DNA from: Procambarus clarkii
Taxonomy: Eukaryota > Arthropoda > Malacostraca > Decapoda > Cambaridae
DNA length: 64,000 bases
Reading direction: 5' to 3'
Assembly: GCF_040958095.1 (NCBI RefSeq)
Contig: NC_091156.1
Location: 18,160,968-18,224,967 of the forward strand
In this document: one piece after another, positions 41,596-52,286 of the stretch
Numbering within the stretch: position 1 is the first letter of the stretch
How the letters are laid out: every line of letters starts with the position of its first letter
Translations under genes and position numbers: made by a program
Notes under the pieces: model-generated
Database searches by the model: none
What the model was told of the DNA's origin: nothing
The model's input: the letters and a program-made list of their open reading frames with translations, nothing else

Positions 41596-43400
41596 ATATT
41601 GAGAAAGAGCCTGGATACAGGGGAGATACCAGCAGCACTTAAATCTGCAGATATAGTTCCTCTGCACAAGGGAGATAGTTAAGGTCTGGCAAAAAATTAT
41701 AGACCAGTTTCACTAACGTCACACATAATAAAAGTTCTTGAAAGAGTGATTAGGAATCCAGTTTCTAGTTTTTTGGAAAAAAAGTCAACTTCAAAACCTA
41801 GGACAATAGGGATTTAGAGTGGGAAGATCCTGTCACAGTTACTCAACCACTATGCAGAATCACAGAAGCCTAAGAGGAAAAGCAAAATGTAGATGTTGTA
41901 TTCACAGATTTTGCAAAGGCATTCGACAAATATGATCACGGGGCTGAGCGGACAGCACGCTGTACACGTGATCCTGTGGTCCCGGGTTTGATCCCGGGCG
42001 CCGGCGAGAAACGATGGGCAGAGTTTCTTTCACCCTATGTCCCTGTTACCTAGCAGTAAATAGATACCTGGGAGTTAGTCAGCTGTCACGGGCTGCTTCC
42101 TGGGGGTGGAGGCCTGGTCGAGGACCAGGCCGCAAGGACACTAAAGCCCCGAAATCAACTCAAGATACCCTCAAGATAACGGAGTGATAGCCCATAAAAT
42201 AAGATCATTAGGAATAACGGGTAAAGTGGGGCGTTGTATTTTCAACTTTCTGTCACAGAATGAAGAGAGTGACTGTCAACCAAGTAAGATCAAGCCCAAG
42301 TGCAGTGAAAAGCTCTGTATCCCAGGGTACAGTCCTTGCACCGCTGCTATTTCTCATTCTAATCTCTGATATAGACAAAAACACTAGTCACAGCTTCGTG
42401 TCATCCTTTGCAGATGATACAAAAATCAGCATGAAAATTGCCACTGTAGAAGACACTGAAAAACTGCAGGCAGATATAAGTAAAGTATTTGATTGTGCAA
42501 CTGAATATAACATGTTTAACGGTGGTAAATTCCAGGTACTTAGGTATGCTGGAAACGAGAAACTTAAACGAAACACAGGGTACAGGACACAATCAGACCT
42601 ATTCATAGAAGGAAGACAACATGTAAAAGCTCTGGAAATTATGATGTCTGACGACCTGACATTTAGTGAACGTAACCGAGCAAATATAGTGGCGGCCAGG
42701 AAAATGACACCATATGAGATGGATTATGGATAAACGATGATGAAGGATGGATTATGAGAACGTTCAAATCCAGGGACTCACAGCAATGCTAACTATTTAA
42801 ATCATTAGTGCTGTCCGTCTTGAGTATTACTCGGTACTCGCTTCCCCTTTCAGAGCAGGAGAGATCACTAAATTAGAGGGAATACAGAGAATATGTACGG
42901 CATGCATAGACTCGATAAAACATCTGAATTACTGGGACCATCTCAAAGCTCTCAAAATGTACTCTCTGGAACGGAGACGAGAAAGGTATCAAATAATACC
43001 TATATACATGGAAGATACTGGAGGTCTAGGTCCCAAATTTGCACAGTAGAATAACAACATACTGGAGCGAAAGGTACGGGAGGAAATGCAGAATAGAACC
43101 AGTGAGGAGTAGAGGTGCAATAGGTACAATCAGAGAACACTGTTTTAACATCAAGGGTCCACGGATATTCAACACCCTCCCAGCAAGCATTAGAAATATT
43201 ACTGGAACGAAGGTGGATGTATTTAAGAGGCACTTGGACAGGTTCTTGCAAGAAGTGCCGGTCCAACCAGGCTGTAGTGGATATGTGAGCCTACGGGCTG
43301 CTCCAAGCAACAACCTGCTGGACCAAGTTATCACAAGTCATGCCTGACCTCAGGCCGGCCTCGAGGAGTAGAACAACTCCCGAACCCCTCACCAGGTATA
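41596..43400 (+). pseudogene. LINE family A copy: reverse transcriptase to 3' UTR, with intact F-A-D-D
   Basis: Motifs in order: K-S-L-D-T-G-E-I-P, A-D-I-V-P-L-H-K-G-D, N-Y-R-P-V-S-L, F-A-K-A-F-D-K-Y-D-H, [SINE 41942-42178], G-V-I-A-H-K-I, then at 42260-42733 S-Q-G-T-V-L-A-P-L-L-F-L-I-L-I-S-D-I-D, S-S-F-A-D-D-T-K, V-L-R-Y-A-G-N, M-M-S-D-D-L-T-F-S-E. After 42733 frameshifts, then S-L-E-R-R-R-E-R-Y and T-Y-W-S-E-R-Y-G-R-K-C-R-I-E-P, F-N-T-L-P-A-S-I-R-N-I-T. The 3' UTR ends caccaggtatatcc near 43400. Better preserved than 5546-16135 but still frameshifted. Confidence 0.85.
41942..42178 (+). mobile_element. tRNA-derived SINE within LINE A
   Basis: Head ggctgagcggacagcacgct, box B gggtttgatcccgggcgcc, gagaaacgatgggcagagtt and the ggaccaggccgcaaggacac tail. 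Flanked by ACGG at 41938-41941 and 42179-42182; removing it restores the LINE frame K-Y-D-H-G-V-I-A-H. Confidence 0.85.
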
Positions 43401-43760
43401 TCCACTGAAGCACCTTCCCTGTTACTTCTGCCCTCTTCTCCAACTTATTTCACTAGTCTCTTATGGCCCATACTATGTCAAAGCCTTTCTGACAATCCAA
43501 AAATGTGCAGTCTGCCTATCAATCTCTGCATTGTTTAATTTTTGTTGCCTGGCCATAGAATTTTATTTAAACCTGTGAGGCAAGTTTACTGTTCCTGGAC
43601 CTGCTCAGGTGGTATTTAACAAAAGTCCTCCTCTTCAGATGTTCTAGTCTTTTTCTCACAATCTTCATCTTGCATAGCATGCAAGTTATAGACACTGGGC
43701 TGTATTTCATTGCTGTCTCTCCCTTGTTTTATATTGAGAGTACATTAAGAAGACAGATGG
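43401..43760 (-). pseudogene. LINE family B reverse transcriptase fragment (minus)
   Basis: On minus: Y-S-P-V-S-I-T, M-L-C-K-M-K-I-V-R-K-R-L-E-H-L, then D-C-T-F-L-D-C-Q-K-G-F-D-I-V, corresponding to R-P-V-S-L-T-S and the first catalytic block of the RT (normally Y-L-D-F-x-K-A-F-D). Inactive. Confidence 0.65.
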
Positions 43761-44118
43761 GCGCAAGTGATCTAAACCAAACAGATCACTGGCGTCGAAC
43801 TATCTCCCCTCTAAACCTAACTCGGGAGCAAGAGTTGTTGCATTTCTTTGTACCTTGTGTGTGTAGATTCTCTCGTCACGCTGAAAACCGTGCGTGACAA
43901 CATAGCAGTGGTTCAGGCATACAAAAAACACCGGAAACATAACCAGATGCGCATGACATTAAGAGGGCGGGGGATGCTGTCTGCCATATATAATTATACT
44001 TGCTTACATCCAAATTAACTTCCCCTCCCGTATAAAAAGTGGCCTCTAGCTTAGAACTAACGATTAACTTAATTTTACATTCATTATACTTGTACTGAAT
44101 GACACGGCCGTCAATTTG
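43761..44118. other. Unassigned sequence before the hairpin cluster
   Basis: Contains a TATA-like tataaaaagtgg near 44031 and no recognised repeat or gene. Confidence 0.35.
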
Positions 44119-44203
44119 GCCGTCGCAGGAACTCTCAGTTCCTGCGACGGCGCTGGAACCAATCGTATTGGCATTCGCCAATACGATTGTCTCCATTGGA
44201 GAC
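44119..44203. repeat. Three consecutive perfect hairpins
   Basis: Hairpin 1: 15-bp arms 44119-44133 / 44137-44151, loop ctc. Hairpin 2: 12-bp arms 44161-44172 / 44177-44188, loop attc. Hairpin 3: 6-bp arms 44189-44194 / 44198-44203, loop att, directly abutting hairpin 2. All arms are exact. No known element recognised. Confidence 0.9.
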
Positions 44204-45075
44204 TTTCAACGCCGTGGAGAGGGGGCGACCTGCTGCCTGGGTAACAGCTTCTCCCCCGCCCCCACATCAACCTACCCTGGCTTTGCGCCCTGGTAAGGCC
44301 ACTCCAGACCGACAACCAGAGCTTAACTCTATAGTCTCCTGAGACTGATGGACGCCTACTTTATACTTGTACTTTGATTTAAGTTTCATTATTCAACACT
44401 CGGTATCCCTACTAAGAGGATACTGTAACTTGTAATTTGGCCGTGTACTGCATTGTATACCTACTGTACGGAATGAACGTTTTCAACGCACATTAAGCAG
44501 ACGATAAGTTTGCGTGGCCAGGATAACAAGTTAACAGATCTTGGCCCAACTTACTGCACACGTTCTCTAGGCCAGTGCCAGACAATGTGCTGGATAATCC
44601 CAGTTGAAATTGTACGGTCAGTTAGTTTTCTTTTGTTTTTGATAATATTTTGGTTTTACACATTTCTACCAAGTCTGAAGAAATCCACATAAAATAGTTT
44701 GCAAATATGAGGCAATATAGGCCTATATATGGTATAAATTTTAATATGCTTATCCTGATGGGAAGCATGTACCTCACCTATTTTTTTCAAACATCAGTAG
44801 TCTAGCTGATGAGGCGATTACCATGGATGCCTGGCCGTGTACGAGTGAAACTAGAAACAAGTAAATAACTGCTTTAATGCATTCACCGCCAAATTTGACT
44901 TTGAAAAAAAAATATATATTCTGCAAAGAAAAGTATTTCTTACATACCGAATCTATGATTTTAAATCAAGAGATTTGCATGTTTGCCAATAAGCTGTAGC
45001 CATTTTATTTTCTTGTGTTTCAGATGGCATTTAGTAAACTTTTGAATTGCGTGTTACTTGATGGTTGTGTTGATC

Positions 45076-45076
<1 letters not shown>
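44204..45076. other. Unassigned intron sequence
   Basis: AT-rich; no ORF, SINE or LINE motif recognised. Confidence 0.4.

Positions 45077-45145
<69 letters not shown>
45077..45145. repeat. (TA)n microsatellite
   Basis: About 34 dinucleotide units without interruption. Confidence 0.95.
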
Positions 45146-45147
<2 letters not shown>

Positions 45148-45299
45148 GTGTGTAAATCACGAAAATTAACACGTGATGAAAAATGTGACGGGTATCAGAC
45201 CACGGAGGAAGAATTGAAATATGAATTTCATTCATTCATTCATTCCTTCTCAAGAAGTTTTAATAGTACTTAAGGAAATTCTTGTTTCAATTTTTCCTC

Positions 45300-45301
<2 letters not shown>

Positions 45302-45341
<40 letters not shown>
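45302..45341. repeat. (AC)n microsatellite
   Basis: About 20 AC units abutting the 5' truncation point of the LINE B copy that follows. Confidence 0.95.
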
Positions 45342-45344
<3 letters not shown>

Positions 45345-45712
45345 AGAAAAGAAGGGAGAGAGGAGATATGATAGGGACATATAAAATACTCAGGGGAATT
45401 GATAAAGTGGAAATAGATGAAATGTTCACACGTAATAATAACAGAACGAGGGGACATGGGTGGAAACTGGAAACTCAGATGAGTCACAGAGATGTTAGGA
45501 AGTTTTCTTTTAGCGTGAGAGTAGTAGAAAAATGGAATGCACTTGGGGAACAGGTTGTGGAAGCAAATACTATTCATACTTTTAAAACTAGGTATGATAG
45601 GGAAATGGGACAGGAGTCATTGCTGTAAACAACCGATAGCTAGAAAGGCGGGATCCAAGAGTCAATGCTCGATCCTGCAAGCACATATAGGTGAGTACAT
45701 ATAGGTGAGTAC
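45342..45712 (+). pseudogene. LINE family B C-terminal fragment
   Basis: E-K-R-R-E-R-G-D-M-I-G-T-Y-K-I-L-R-G-I-D-K, then R-T-R-G-H-G-W-K-L, M-S-H-R-D-V-R-K and V-E-K-W-N-A-L-G, ending after R-Y-D-R-E-M-G-Q-E-S-L-L. It continues through aggtgagtac into the next (AC)n tract. Confidence 0.85.
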
Positions 45713-45784
45713 ACAAACACACACAAACACACACAAACACACACAAACACACACAAACACACACAAATACACACAAACACACAA

Positions 45785-45869
<85 letters not shown>
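45713..45869. repeat. (ACACAAAC)n / (CA)n microsatellite
   Basis: Interrupted acacaaac units pass into a pure CA run of about 40 units. Open frames of alternating Cys-Val or Thr-His across it are not genes. Confidence 0.95.
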
Positions 45870-45870
<1 letters not shown>

Positions 45871-46852
45871 TTTCCTATCTTCTCTGTACTCGGTCCTATC
45901 TTGTTTCTGATATATGTAAATGATCTCCCGGAGGGTATCGATTCATTTCTCTCAATGTTTGCGGACGATGCTAAAATTATGAGAAGGATTAAAACAGAAG
46001 AGGACTGTTTGAGGCTTCAAGAAGACCTAGACAAGCTGAAGGAATGGTCGAACAAATGGTTGTTAGAGTTTAACCCAACCAAATGTAATGTAATGAAGAT
46101 AGGTGTAGGGAGCAGGAGGCCAGATACAAGGTATCATCTGGGAGAGGAAATTCTTCAGGAGTCAGAGAAGGAAAAAGACTTGGGGGTTGATATCACGCCA
46201 GACCTGTCTCCTGCAGCACATATCAAGCGGATAACATCAGCGGCATATGCCAGGCTGGCCAACATACGAACGGCATTCAGAAACTTGTGTAAAGAATCAT
46301 TCAGAACTTTGTATACCACATATGTCAGGCCAATCCTGGAGTATGCAGCCCCAGCATGGAGTCCATATCTAGTCAAGGATAAGACTAAACTGGAAAAGGT
46401 TCAAAGGTTTGCCACCAGACTAGTACCCGAGCTGAGAGGTATGAGCTACGAGGAGAGACTACGGGAATTAAACCTCACTTCGCTGGAAGACAGAAGAGTT
46501 AGGGGGGACATGATCACCACATTCAAGATTCTGAAGGGGATTGATAGGGTAGATAAAGACAGTCTATTTAACACAAGGGGAACACGCACAAGGGGACACA
46601 GGTGGAAACTGAGTGCCCAAATGAGCCACAGAGATATTAGAAAGAACTTTTTTAGTGTCAGAGTGGTTGACAAATGGAATGCACTAGGCAGTGATGTGGT
46701 GGAGGCTGACTCCATACACAGTTTCAAGTGTAGATATGACAGAGCCCGATAGGCTCAGGAATCTGTACACCTGTTGATTGACGGTTGAGAGGCGGGACCA
46801 AAGAGCCAGAGCTCAACCCCCGCAAACACAACTAGGTGAGTACAACTAGGTG

Positions 46853-46855
<3 letters not shown>
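45870..46855 (+). pseudogene. LINE family B, best-preserved copy: RT palm to C-terminus
   Basis: A 283-codon open frame (45901-46752) begins within the RT at F-L-I-Y-V-N-D-L-P-E-G, has the catalytic F-A-D-D (S-M-F-A-D-D-A-K), then L-E-F-N-P-T-K-C-N-V-M-K-I, E-K-D-L-G-V-D-I, V-R-P-I-L-E-Y-A-A-P-A-W-S-P, L-R-G-M-S-Y-E-E-R-L and L-E-D-R-R-V-R-G-D-M-I, ending R-Y-D-R-A-R. The 3' UTR carries gagaggcgggaccaaagagc and a repeated actaggtgagtac, then (AC)n. It is 5'-truncated at 45870, so immobile, but uninterrupted: the youngest LINE here. Confidence 0.9.

Positions 46856-46908
<53 letters not shown>
46856..46908. repeat. (AC)n microsatellite at LINE B 3' end
   Basis: Begins within the terminal gagtac of the LINE B 3' UTR and runs about 26 units. 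Confidence 0.95.
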
Positions 46909-46909
<1 letters not shown>

Positions 46910-47340
46910 ATGAGTGTGGATGAAGGAACAGGAAGGAATTAAGGCTGAAATTTGTAACGTTAAGTGCAGAGTTGTGGAGGTAAGTTATTCTCTGCACGTG
47001 TGGATAGTCTTGCTAATCATTTACGTTAAGACTCCCCAGAAAACTTTTATTATTAATTTATTTCTATTAGCAAATTATTTACATTGCAGTATTATAATCA
47101 TCTGCACGCTACTTTATTTGTTGTTATAAAAAACAAGTGTAAATTATACTGTATCACTAATGTTTAGGATGTGGTTATTTGTCTTGTAAGTAAAAACTAT
47201 AATGATCTTTAAACTTGAGAAAATGGGCTGTCTTTTGATTTTTGGCAGTGTGTTGTAGTTGGAGTGTTGATGAGACGATAACTTGCCTCTGTGCCCATTG
47301 CCAGACGCTGAGTCACGGGTGGATGGTCACTGACAACATG
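46909..47340. other. Unassigned intron sequence
   Basis: AT-rich, no recognised feature. Confidence 0.4.
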
Positions 47341-47344
47341 TGCC

Positions 47345-47545
47345 CCTCACACGGGGCCTGGTGGATAGCGCGCAGGACTCGTAATTCTGTGGCGCGGGTT
47401 CGATTCCCGCACGAGGCAGAAACAAATGGGCAAAGTTTCTTTCACCCTGAATGCCCCTGTTACCTAGCAGTAAATAGGTACCTGGGAGTTAGTCAGCTGT
47501 CACGGGCTGCTTCCTGGGGTGTGTGTGTGGTGTGGTGTGGAGAAA
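47345..47545 (+). mobile_element. tRNA-derived SINE, variant head
   Basis: Head ggcctggtggatagcgcgca, box B cgggttcgattcccgcacga, ggcagaaacaaatgggcaaa, cctgttacctagcagtaaat, then gcttcctggggtgtgtgtg; the tail is replaced by a GT-rich run. The tRNA part is well conserved. Confidence 0.85.
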
Positions 47546-47639
47546 AAATAAAGTAGTTAGTAAAACACTGGTATATTGGGCTCGAGAATTAACACCTTGA
47601 ATAACTTCTCTCAGTCAGAGTTTAATAAGTACTCTGGGA

Positions 47640-48240
47640 GTACCTATCAACATCAGAGGCCCCAGACTGTTCAACACGCTTCCACTACACATAAGGGGCA
47701 TAATTGGCCGACCCTTCACAGTGTTCAAGAGAGAGAACTATCAACATCACAGGCCCGAGACTGTTCAACACGCTTCCACTACACCTAACCTATACCTGAC
47801 CAACCAGGCTGTGACTCATACGTCAGGCTGCGAGCAGCCGCGTCCAACAGCCTGGTTGACCAGTCCAGCAACCAGGAGGCCTGGTCGACGACCGGGCCGC
47901 GGGGACACTAAGCCCCGGAAGCCCCTCAAGGTAAGGTACACACAACTGGCCGACCCCCTCACAGTGTTCAAGAGAGAGAACTATCAACATCAGAGGCCCG
48001 AGACTGTTCAACACGCTTCCACTACACATAAGGGGCATAACTGGCCGACCCCTCGCACTGTTCAAGAGTGAACTTGATAAACACCTCCAAAGGATACTTG
48101 ATAAACCAGGCTGTGACTCATACGTCAGGCTGTGAGCAGCCGCGTCCAACAGCCTGGTTGACCAGTCCAGTAACCAGAAGGCCTGGTCGAGGACTGGGCC
48201 GCGGGACGTTGAGCCCCGAAAGCATCGCAAGGTAATGATT
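47640..48240 (+). mobile_element. LINE 3'-end cluster with shared SINE tail (two full tails)
   Basis: The segment tatcaacatcagaggccc, agactgttcaacacgcttcc, actacacataaggggcataa and tggccgacccctcaca recurs from about 47645, 47738 and 47982. Two tails (caggctgtgactcatacgtc, aacagcctggttgaccagtc, ggaggcctggtcgacgaccg, ggccgcggggacactaagcc) follow at 47805-47935 and 48110-48235. The first segment encodes I-R-G-P-R-L-F-N-T-L-P, the normal end of LINE ORF2. So the tail belongs to a LINE and was adopted by SINEs. Confidence 0.75.
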
Positions 48241-48807
48241 TATTATTATTAACATCTTTATTGACAAAATTAATTACAATTTTGCCTAATCTGAGGATTT
48301 CAATTAAGTCTTATTAAAGTGAGGATAATGCTGGTATTCACTGTCACGCAGGACAGAGGGTCATACACAAGACAATAGGTCTAAACTGTAGGCTGAAGCA
48401 CATATATATCATGGTTACAATCAGTGTTTTAATGTATGGATATGTGAAAACAACTTTCTACTGTGCACTGCCACACAAGGGCAGGGATGGGTTCATAAGT
48501 GATGCAGCTTAGAAGTAATATAAATAAAATTGTTCTTCATTCTTAAAAATGGAGAAGCAAATTTTGAATAAATTGTTAGGATGTCGTCCAGAACACCTGA
48601 GTCAATGAAATAGTTACACAGTTGGTGGTACAAGAGGCCAGGAGGTCTAAAGCCTTTTACGGTTTCACATTCAACAATATAGTGTTCTAGTGAATGCATT
48701 AAAGGTTTATCACAGAGTTTACAAGGTAAGGAGAGAGAACTAATGTCTGTTGGGACTCACGCTAGAAGCTGAAGTGTAGACGATGCGGGAATTATAGGGG
48801 ACTCCAG
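48241..48807. other. Unassigned intron sequence
   Basis: No recognised gene. A short minus-strand frame with E-H-Y-I-V-E-C (48493-48699) faintly recalls LINE C-termini (V-E-H-x-x-x-E-C) but is too short to call. Confidence 0.35.
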
Positions 48808-49069
48808 GGGCCGGATTCACGAAGCAGTTACGCAAGCACTTACGAACCTGTACATCTTTTCTCACTCTTTGGCGGCTTTGTTTACAATGATTAAACCGTT
48901 AATGAGCTCCGAAGCACCAGGAGGCTGTTTTTAACAATAACAACAGTTGATTGGGAAGTTTTCATGCTTGTAAACCGTTTAATAAATGTAACCAAAGTCG
49001 TCAAAGATTGAGAAAAGATTGTACAGGGTCGTAAGTGCTTGCGTAACTGCTTCGTGAATCTGGCCCCAG
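48808..49069. mobile_element. MITE, 262 bp, with about 60-bp inverted ends (copy 1)
   Basis: Ends ggggccggattcacgaagca and tgcttcgtgaatctggcccc; the complementarity extends through acttacgaacctgtacatct and ttttctcactctttg. Copy 2 lies at 60324-60592. No coding capacity. Confidence 0.85.
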
Positions 49070-50256
49070 ATGTGGAGACGTGGCACTGTTACGTGTTGGG
49101 GTGTGACCGTGGAGACGAAAGGTGTAGGAGGGGCGGGTAATAGTTGGTGCCATGTGTACAATAATCCAAACTGCCCTCTCCAATAGTATATCGTATATTG
49201 ATGTATAAATTCCCTAAGGCTAAAAACTGCTGTGCTAAAAATCATAGCTGCTCGCAGAACTGACGAGATGTCCTGTTTTCTATTCGTGGGTGCATGGTTA
49301 GGCTAGTTTAGCAATTTAGTTCATCTGTTTGTTTAGTGACTTGAATTATTGAGAGGAGAGGCTGCACCATCACCCATATTATATAAAGGAGTGGCGTAGG
49401 ATGTCTGTATCCAAAATATCAGTTGAAATGGCACAAAAGGGCTTGCTGCACGCATGCTACCAAAGATATTAACTATACCAAGAAGTTCACTTGAAGATAT
49501 AATCAGTGAAGCACTAATTCGGGACAGAAGAGCTTTCAGCAGCAACAGGTGGGGTCCACTGTGCAATAAACAGTATCAATACATTCGAGATCGCAAATAT
49601 AATTATTCAGAAATCAGTCGGTGAAATCCATGCAGACTTCATTATGTAAGCACTATGCGCATGGTTGCTCGCAGACTTTTAAGATTATGGCTCTTCATAA
49701 AATAAAGAGACGGACCAAGCCCCTCCATCTTCTATACATCAATGCACAGATGAATATAGGAGCTGCAAACTTGCAACTAAGAGGAGAAATGTAGACATTT
49801 AAATACCACAAAATCTAGCACAGATTAAGAAAATAATTAGAGATAGAGCAATAGAGTGATGGTAATGCACCAGCTTCAACATGAGGGTCTGCGGGTTAAT
49901 ACAAAAGTTCAACCAACTACGAACCACTTGTGCTGATGAAAAGGAAGCAATAGAGCAGGATTGCACTTACACTGCATTAGGCGTAAAGGTTCCCTAAGAA
50001 GAGAAAATGCCGGCATTGTGGAGAAATGGCCGACAGACCATTGGAACATTGTCTTTCAACCTTCAGGGTTAGAAACCATACAAAATTTCCATCGAAATTC
50101 AAATGCGCAGAAGTTGTTTAACATTGGACATAAATCTTACCGAGCCATCATAAGTTATAAATACTCATCCGCCGCCTAAGACAGAAGAGTGAGAGAGTGA
50201 GTGTTACTCTTTCTTATGAGTAAGAGTAACACTTAGTAGGACTAAGTAACACTTAG
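49070..50256. other. Unassigned intron sequence
   Basis: Short frames only (for example 49333-49566 on minus); no conserved domain and no repeat recognised. Confidence 0.4.
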
Positions 50257-50505
50257 GAGCCGGTCGGCCGAGCGGACAGCACGCTGGACTTGTGATCTTG
50301 TGGTCTCGGGTTCGATCCCAGGCGCCAGCGAGAAACAATGGGCAGAGTTTCTTTTACCCTATGCCCCTGTTACCTAGCAGTAAAATAGGTACCTGGGTGT
50401 TAGTCAGCTGTCACGGGCTGCTTCCTGGGGGTGGAGGCCTGGTCGAGGACCGGGCCGCGGAGACACTAAAGCCCCGAAATCATCTCAAGATAACCTCAAG
50501 ATAGT
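50257..50505 (+). mobile_element. tRNA-derived SINE, complete
   Basis: Head ggccgagcggacagcacgct, box B cgggttcgatcccaggcgcc, gagaaacaatgggcagagtt, cctgttacctagcagtaaaa, gctgtcacgggctgcttcct, ggaccgggccgcggagacac and ctcaagataacctcaagat. Best reference copy in the window. Confidence 0.9.
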
Positions 50506-50995
50506 AGACCAGCTAGAGGCTTGGGGCCCGCGCAGGAATATAACCCCCCTCAAAAAAAAAAATTGTATACCGTATATGTTGGTAACGAAGGTACCTGTAG
50601 GGGTAGGCTGGTGGCCTCCATGTAGTCTTGGAATAGTGGATAAGAATGTAAACGTGAATATGATAACATAAAGGGCGCACCACAGCATACTCTGCAGTAT
50701 ATATGTGTGAACATTGTTTGAGAGCATGAGCATAGTTATGGTTGTAATTGCTGCATTGTTTGTAGTGGAACGTGTTGTTTGGTGTGGAGGATGTGACACA
50801 TCCTGGCAGCTGTCATCAAACATCCCCTCGACAGTCTCTATTTTAATCTCGCTGTTGTCAAACACTTACACCCACCCAATTCGTGTGTGCTATACGATGA
50901 AAGGCAACTGGCTGGACATAGCTGATGCATGAAGTTGCCTTAGTCTGCTTCCACTTGCACAATTTCGGCATCATTTACTTCTATTAATTAGCCAG
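50506..50995. other. Unassigned intron sequence
   Basis: No recognised gene or repeat. Confidence 0.4.
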
Positions 50996-51089
50996 GGTGT
51001 ATGTAGCGTATCCTGCTAATTATCCCCAGACAATCGGTTTATTACTATGTCTCCAGTTACTGCTGAGTGAACAATTAAGGATTGTTGCC

Positions 51090-51330
51090 CAGTCAATCTT
51101 CCACGCAGAGAGTGCCAATGTCTGGGTCAGAGTGTCTCATCTACTAGGTCAACTACTGACCATTCTCAGGATGCAGACCACAACATCTGTTTTTCATAGG
51201 TACCTATTTACTTCTAGATGAACAGAAGCATCAAGTGAAAGAAAACGTTGTCCAAGCAATTCCGTCCTGCCTTGGGTATTGAACTTACGATGCAAGAACT
51301 ATGCCCTGAGGTACAGAGCTTTAATTGTGC
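51090..51330 (-). mobile_element. Diverged tRNA-SINE (minus)
   Basis: Plus-strand ggtacctatttacttctaga, tgaacagaagcatcaagtga and aagaaaacgttgtccaagca match the reverse complement of the SINE body; the tRNA head at 51270-51330 is degraded. Confidence 0.55.
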
Positions 51331-51414
51331 TTGAACTCTTATTTTATCTGGTTCACTGTTACTCTTTCCGTTCAGTTAACAGAAAATTGAATATCCATCG
51401 CCCTACTTTACCTG

Positions 51415-51830
51415 TTATTCGTACTGACCCCATTTTATCACTCCATGGTCACATTTACCAAATGCCTTTGCAATGTTAATGTATACTACATTTGTGTTGT
51501 CTTCTAATGCATCAATGATTGTCATAGTCGTCGAGCAGCTGCTAAATCTTACCGCTCTGACTCCATGTTGACGTGGGTTATGGTGGTCATTGATCTCTAT
51601 AAAACTGGAGATGTGACTCCTGATCACTCTCTCAAAACTTTTTATTATGTGCGACGTTAATGTAACTGGTCTATAATTCTTAGCCAATACTTTGCTCCCT
51701 GCCTTGTGTAGGGCGAACCTTATCTGCTGATTTAAGCGCTTCCGGTATCTCCTCAGTGGGTTCTTGAGAGTTCGACTCCTCAAGCCCGGCCTGATCAAAC
51801 AGCCTGTTGCTTGTTATATTTCTGCTTTAC
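51415..51830 (-). pseudogene. LINE family A reverse transcriptase fragment (minus)
   Basis: Reads A-L-H-K-A-G-S-K-V-L-A-K-N-Y-R-P-V-T-L-T-S-H-I-I-K then N-P-R-Q-H-G-V and V-V-Y-I-N-I-A-K-A-F-G-K-C-D-H-G-V-I: RT blocks with the first catalytic Asp region altered (A-F-G for A-F-D). About 127 codons open. Confidence 0.8.
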
Positions 51831-52160
51831 TTGGGTAATTCTGTGGACAACATACAGTTCACGTGGAAAGGATAGACAGGCAGGAGGAAAGATAAGCTGC
51901 CTGGTTGGAGACGAGAGGGAAGGGGGGAAAGTCGTAGGCCTAGCATGGGAGATGAGGTGGAAGAGATGAGATGGGTGGAAATTAATGGAAGAACATCAAA
52001 AGTTAATGTTCTTCCTTGATGTTCAGTTGAGATGGGAATGTTATCGTGAGGTGAACTATTAGTACTAATCGCCACACCCCTTAAAGTTTTATAGCTGCAG
52101 TGACCACGATTGTCACCACATTATTTGGTAACTCGGTATTTGGTAACTTGATCAGCTATG
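51831..52160. other. Unassigned intron sequence
   Basis: G/A-rich stretch with gttaatgttcttccttgatg facing an inverted aacatcaaa. No gene. Confidence 0.35.
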
Positions 52161-52286
52161 GCATGCTGTAATGGGAGGTGTGGCAGGACTTGTCGGAGGT
52201 ATGGTATGGACGCTTGCTTACTGGTATGCTGTAATGGGAGGTGTGGCAGGACTTGTCGGAGGTATGGTATGGACGCTTGCTTACTG
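52161..52286 (+). repeat. 63-bp tandem duplication
   Basis: g[c/t]atgctgtaatgggaggtg through ctcgcttgcttactg-like sequence (acgcttgcttactg) is present twice in a row with one difference; a third copy starts (gcatgctgt) and stops. Confidence 0.9.

Noticed and set aside
45588-45870. Cys-Val and Thr-His repeat proteins
   Set aside because: Translation of (AC)n microsatellite DNA.
50257-50345. Functional tRNA genes (here and at the other SINE heads)
   Set aside because: Box A and B are present, but each continues into the same SINE body, the cloverleaf is incomplete and no terminator follows.
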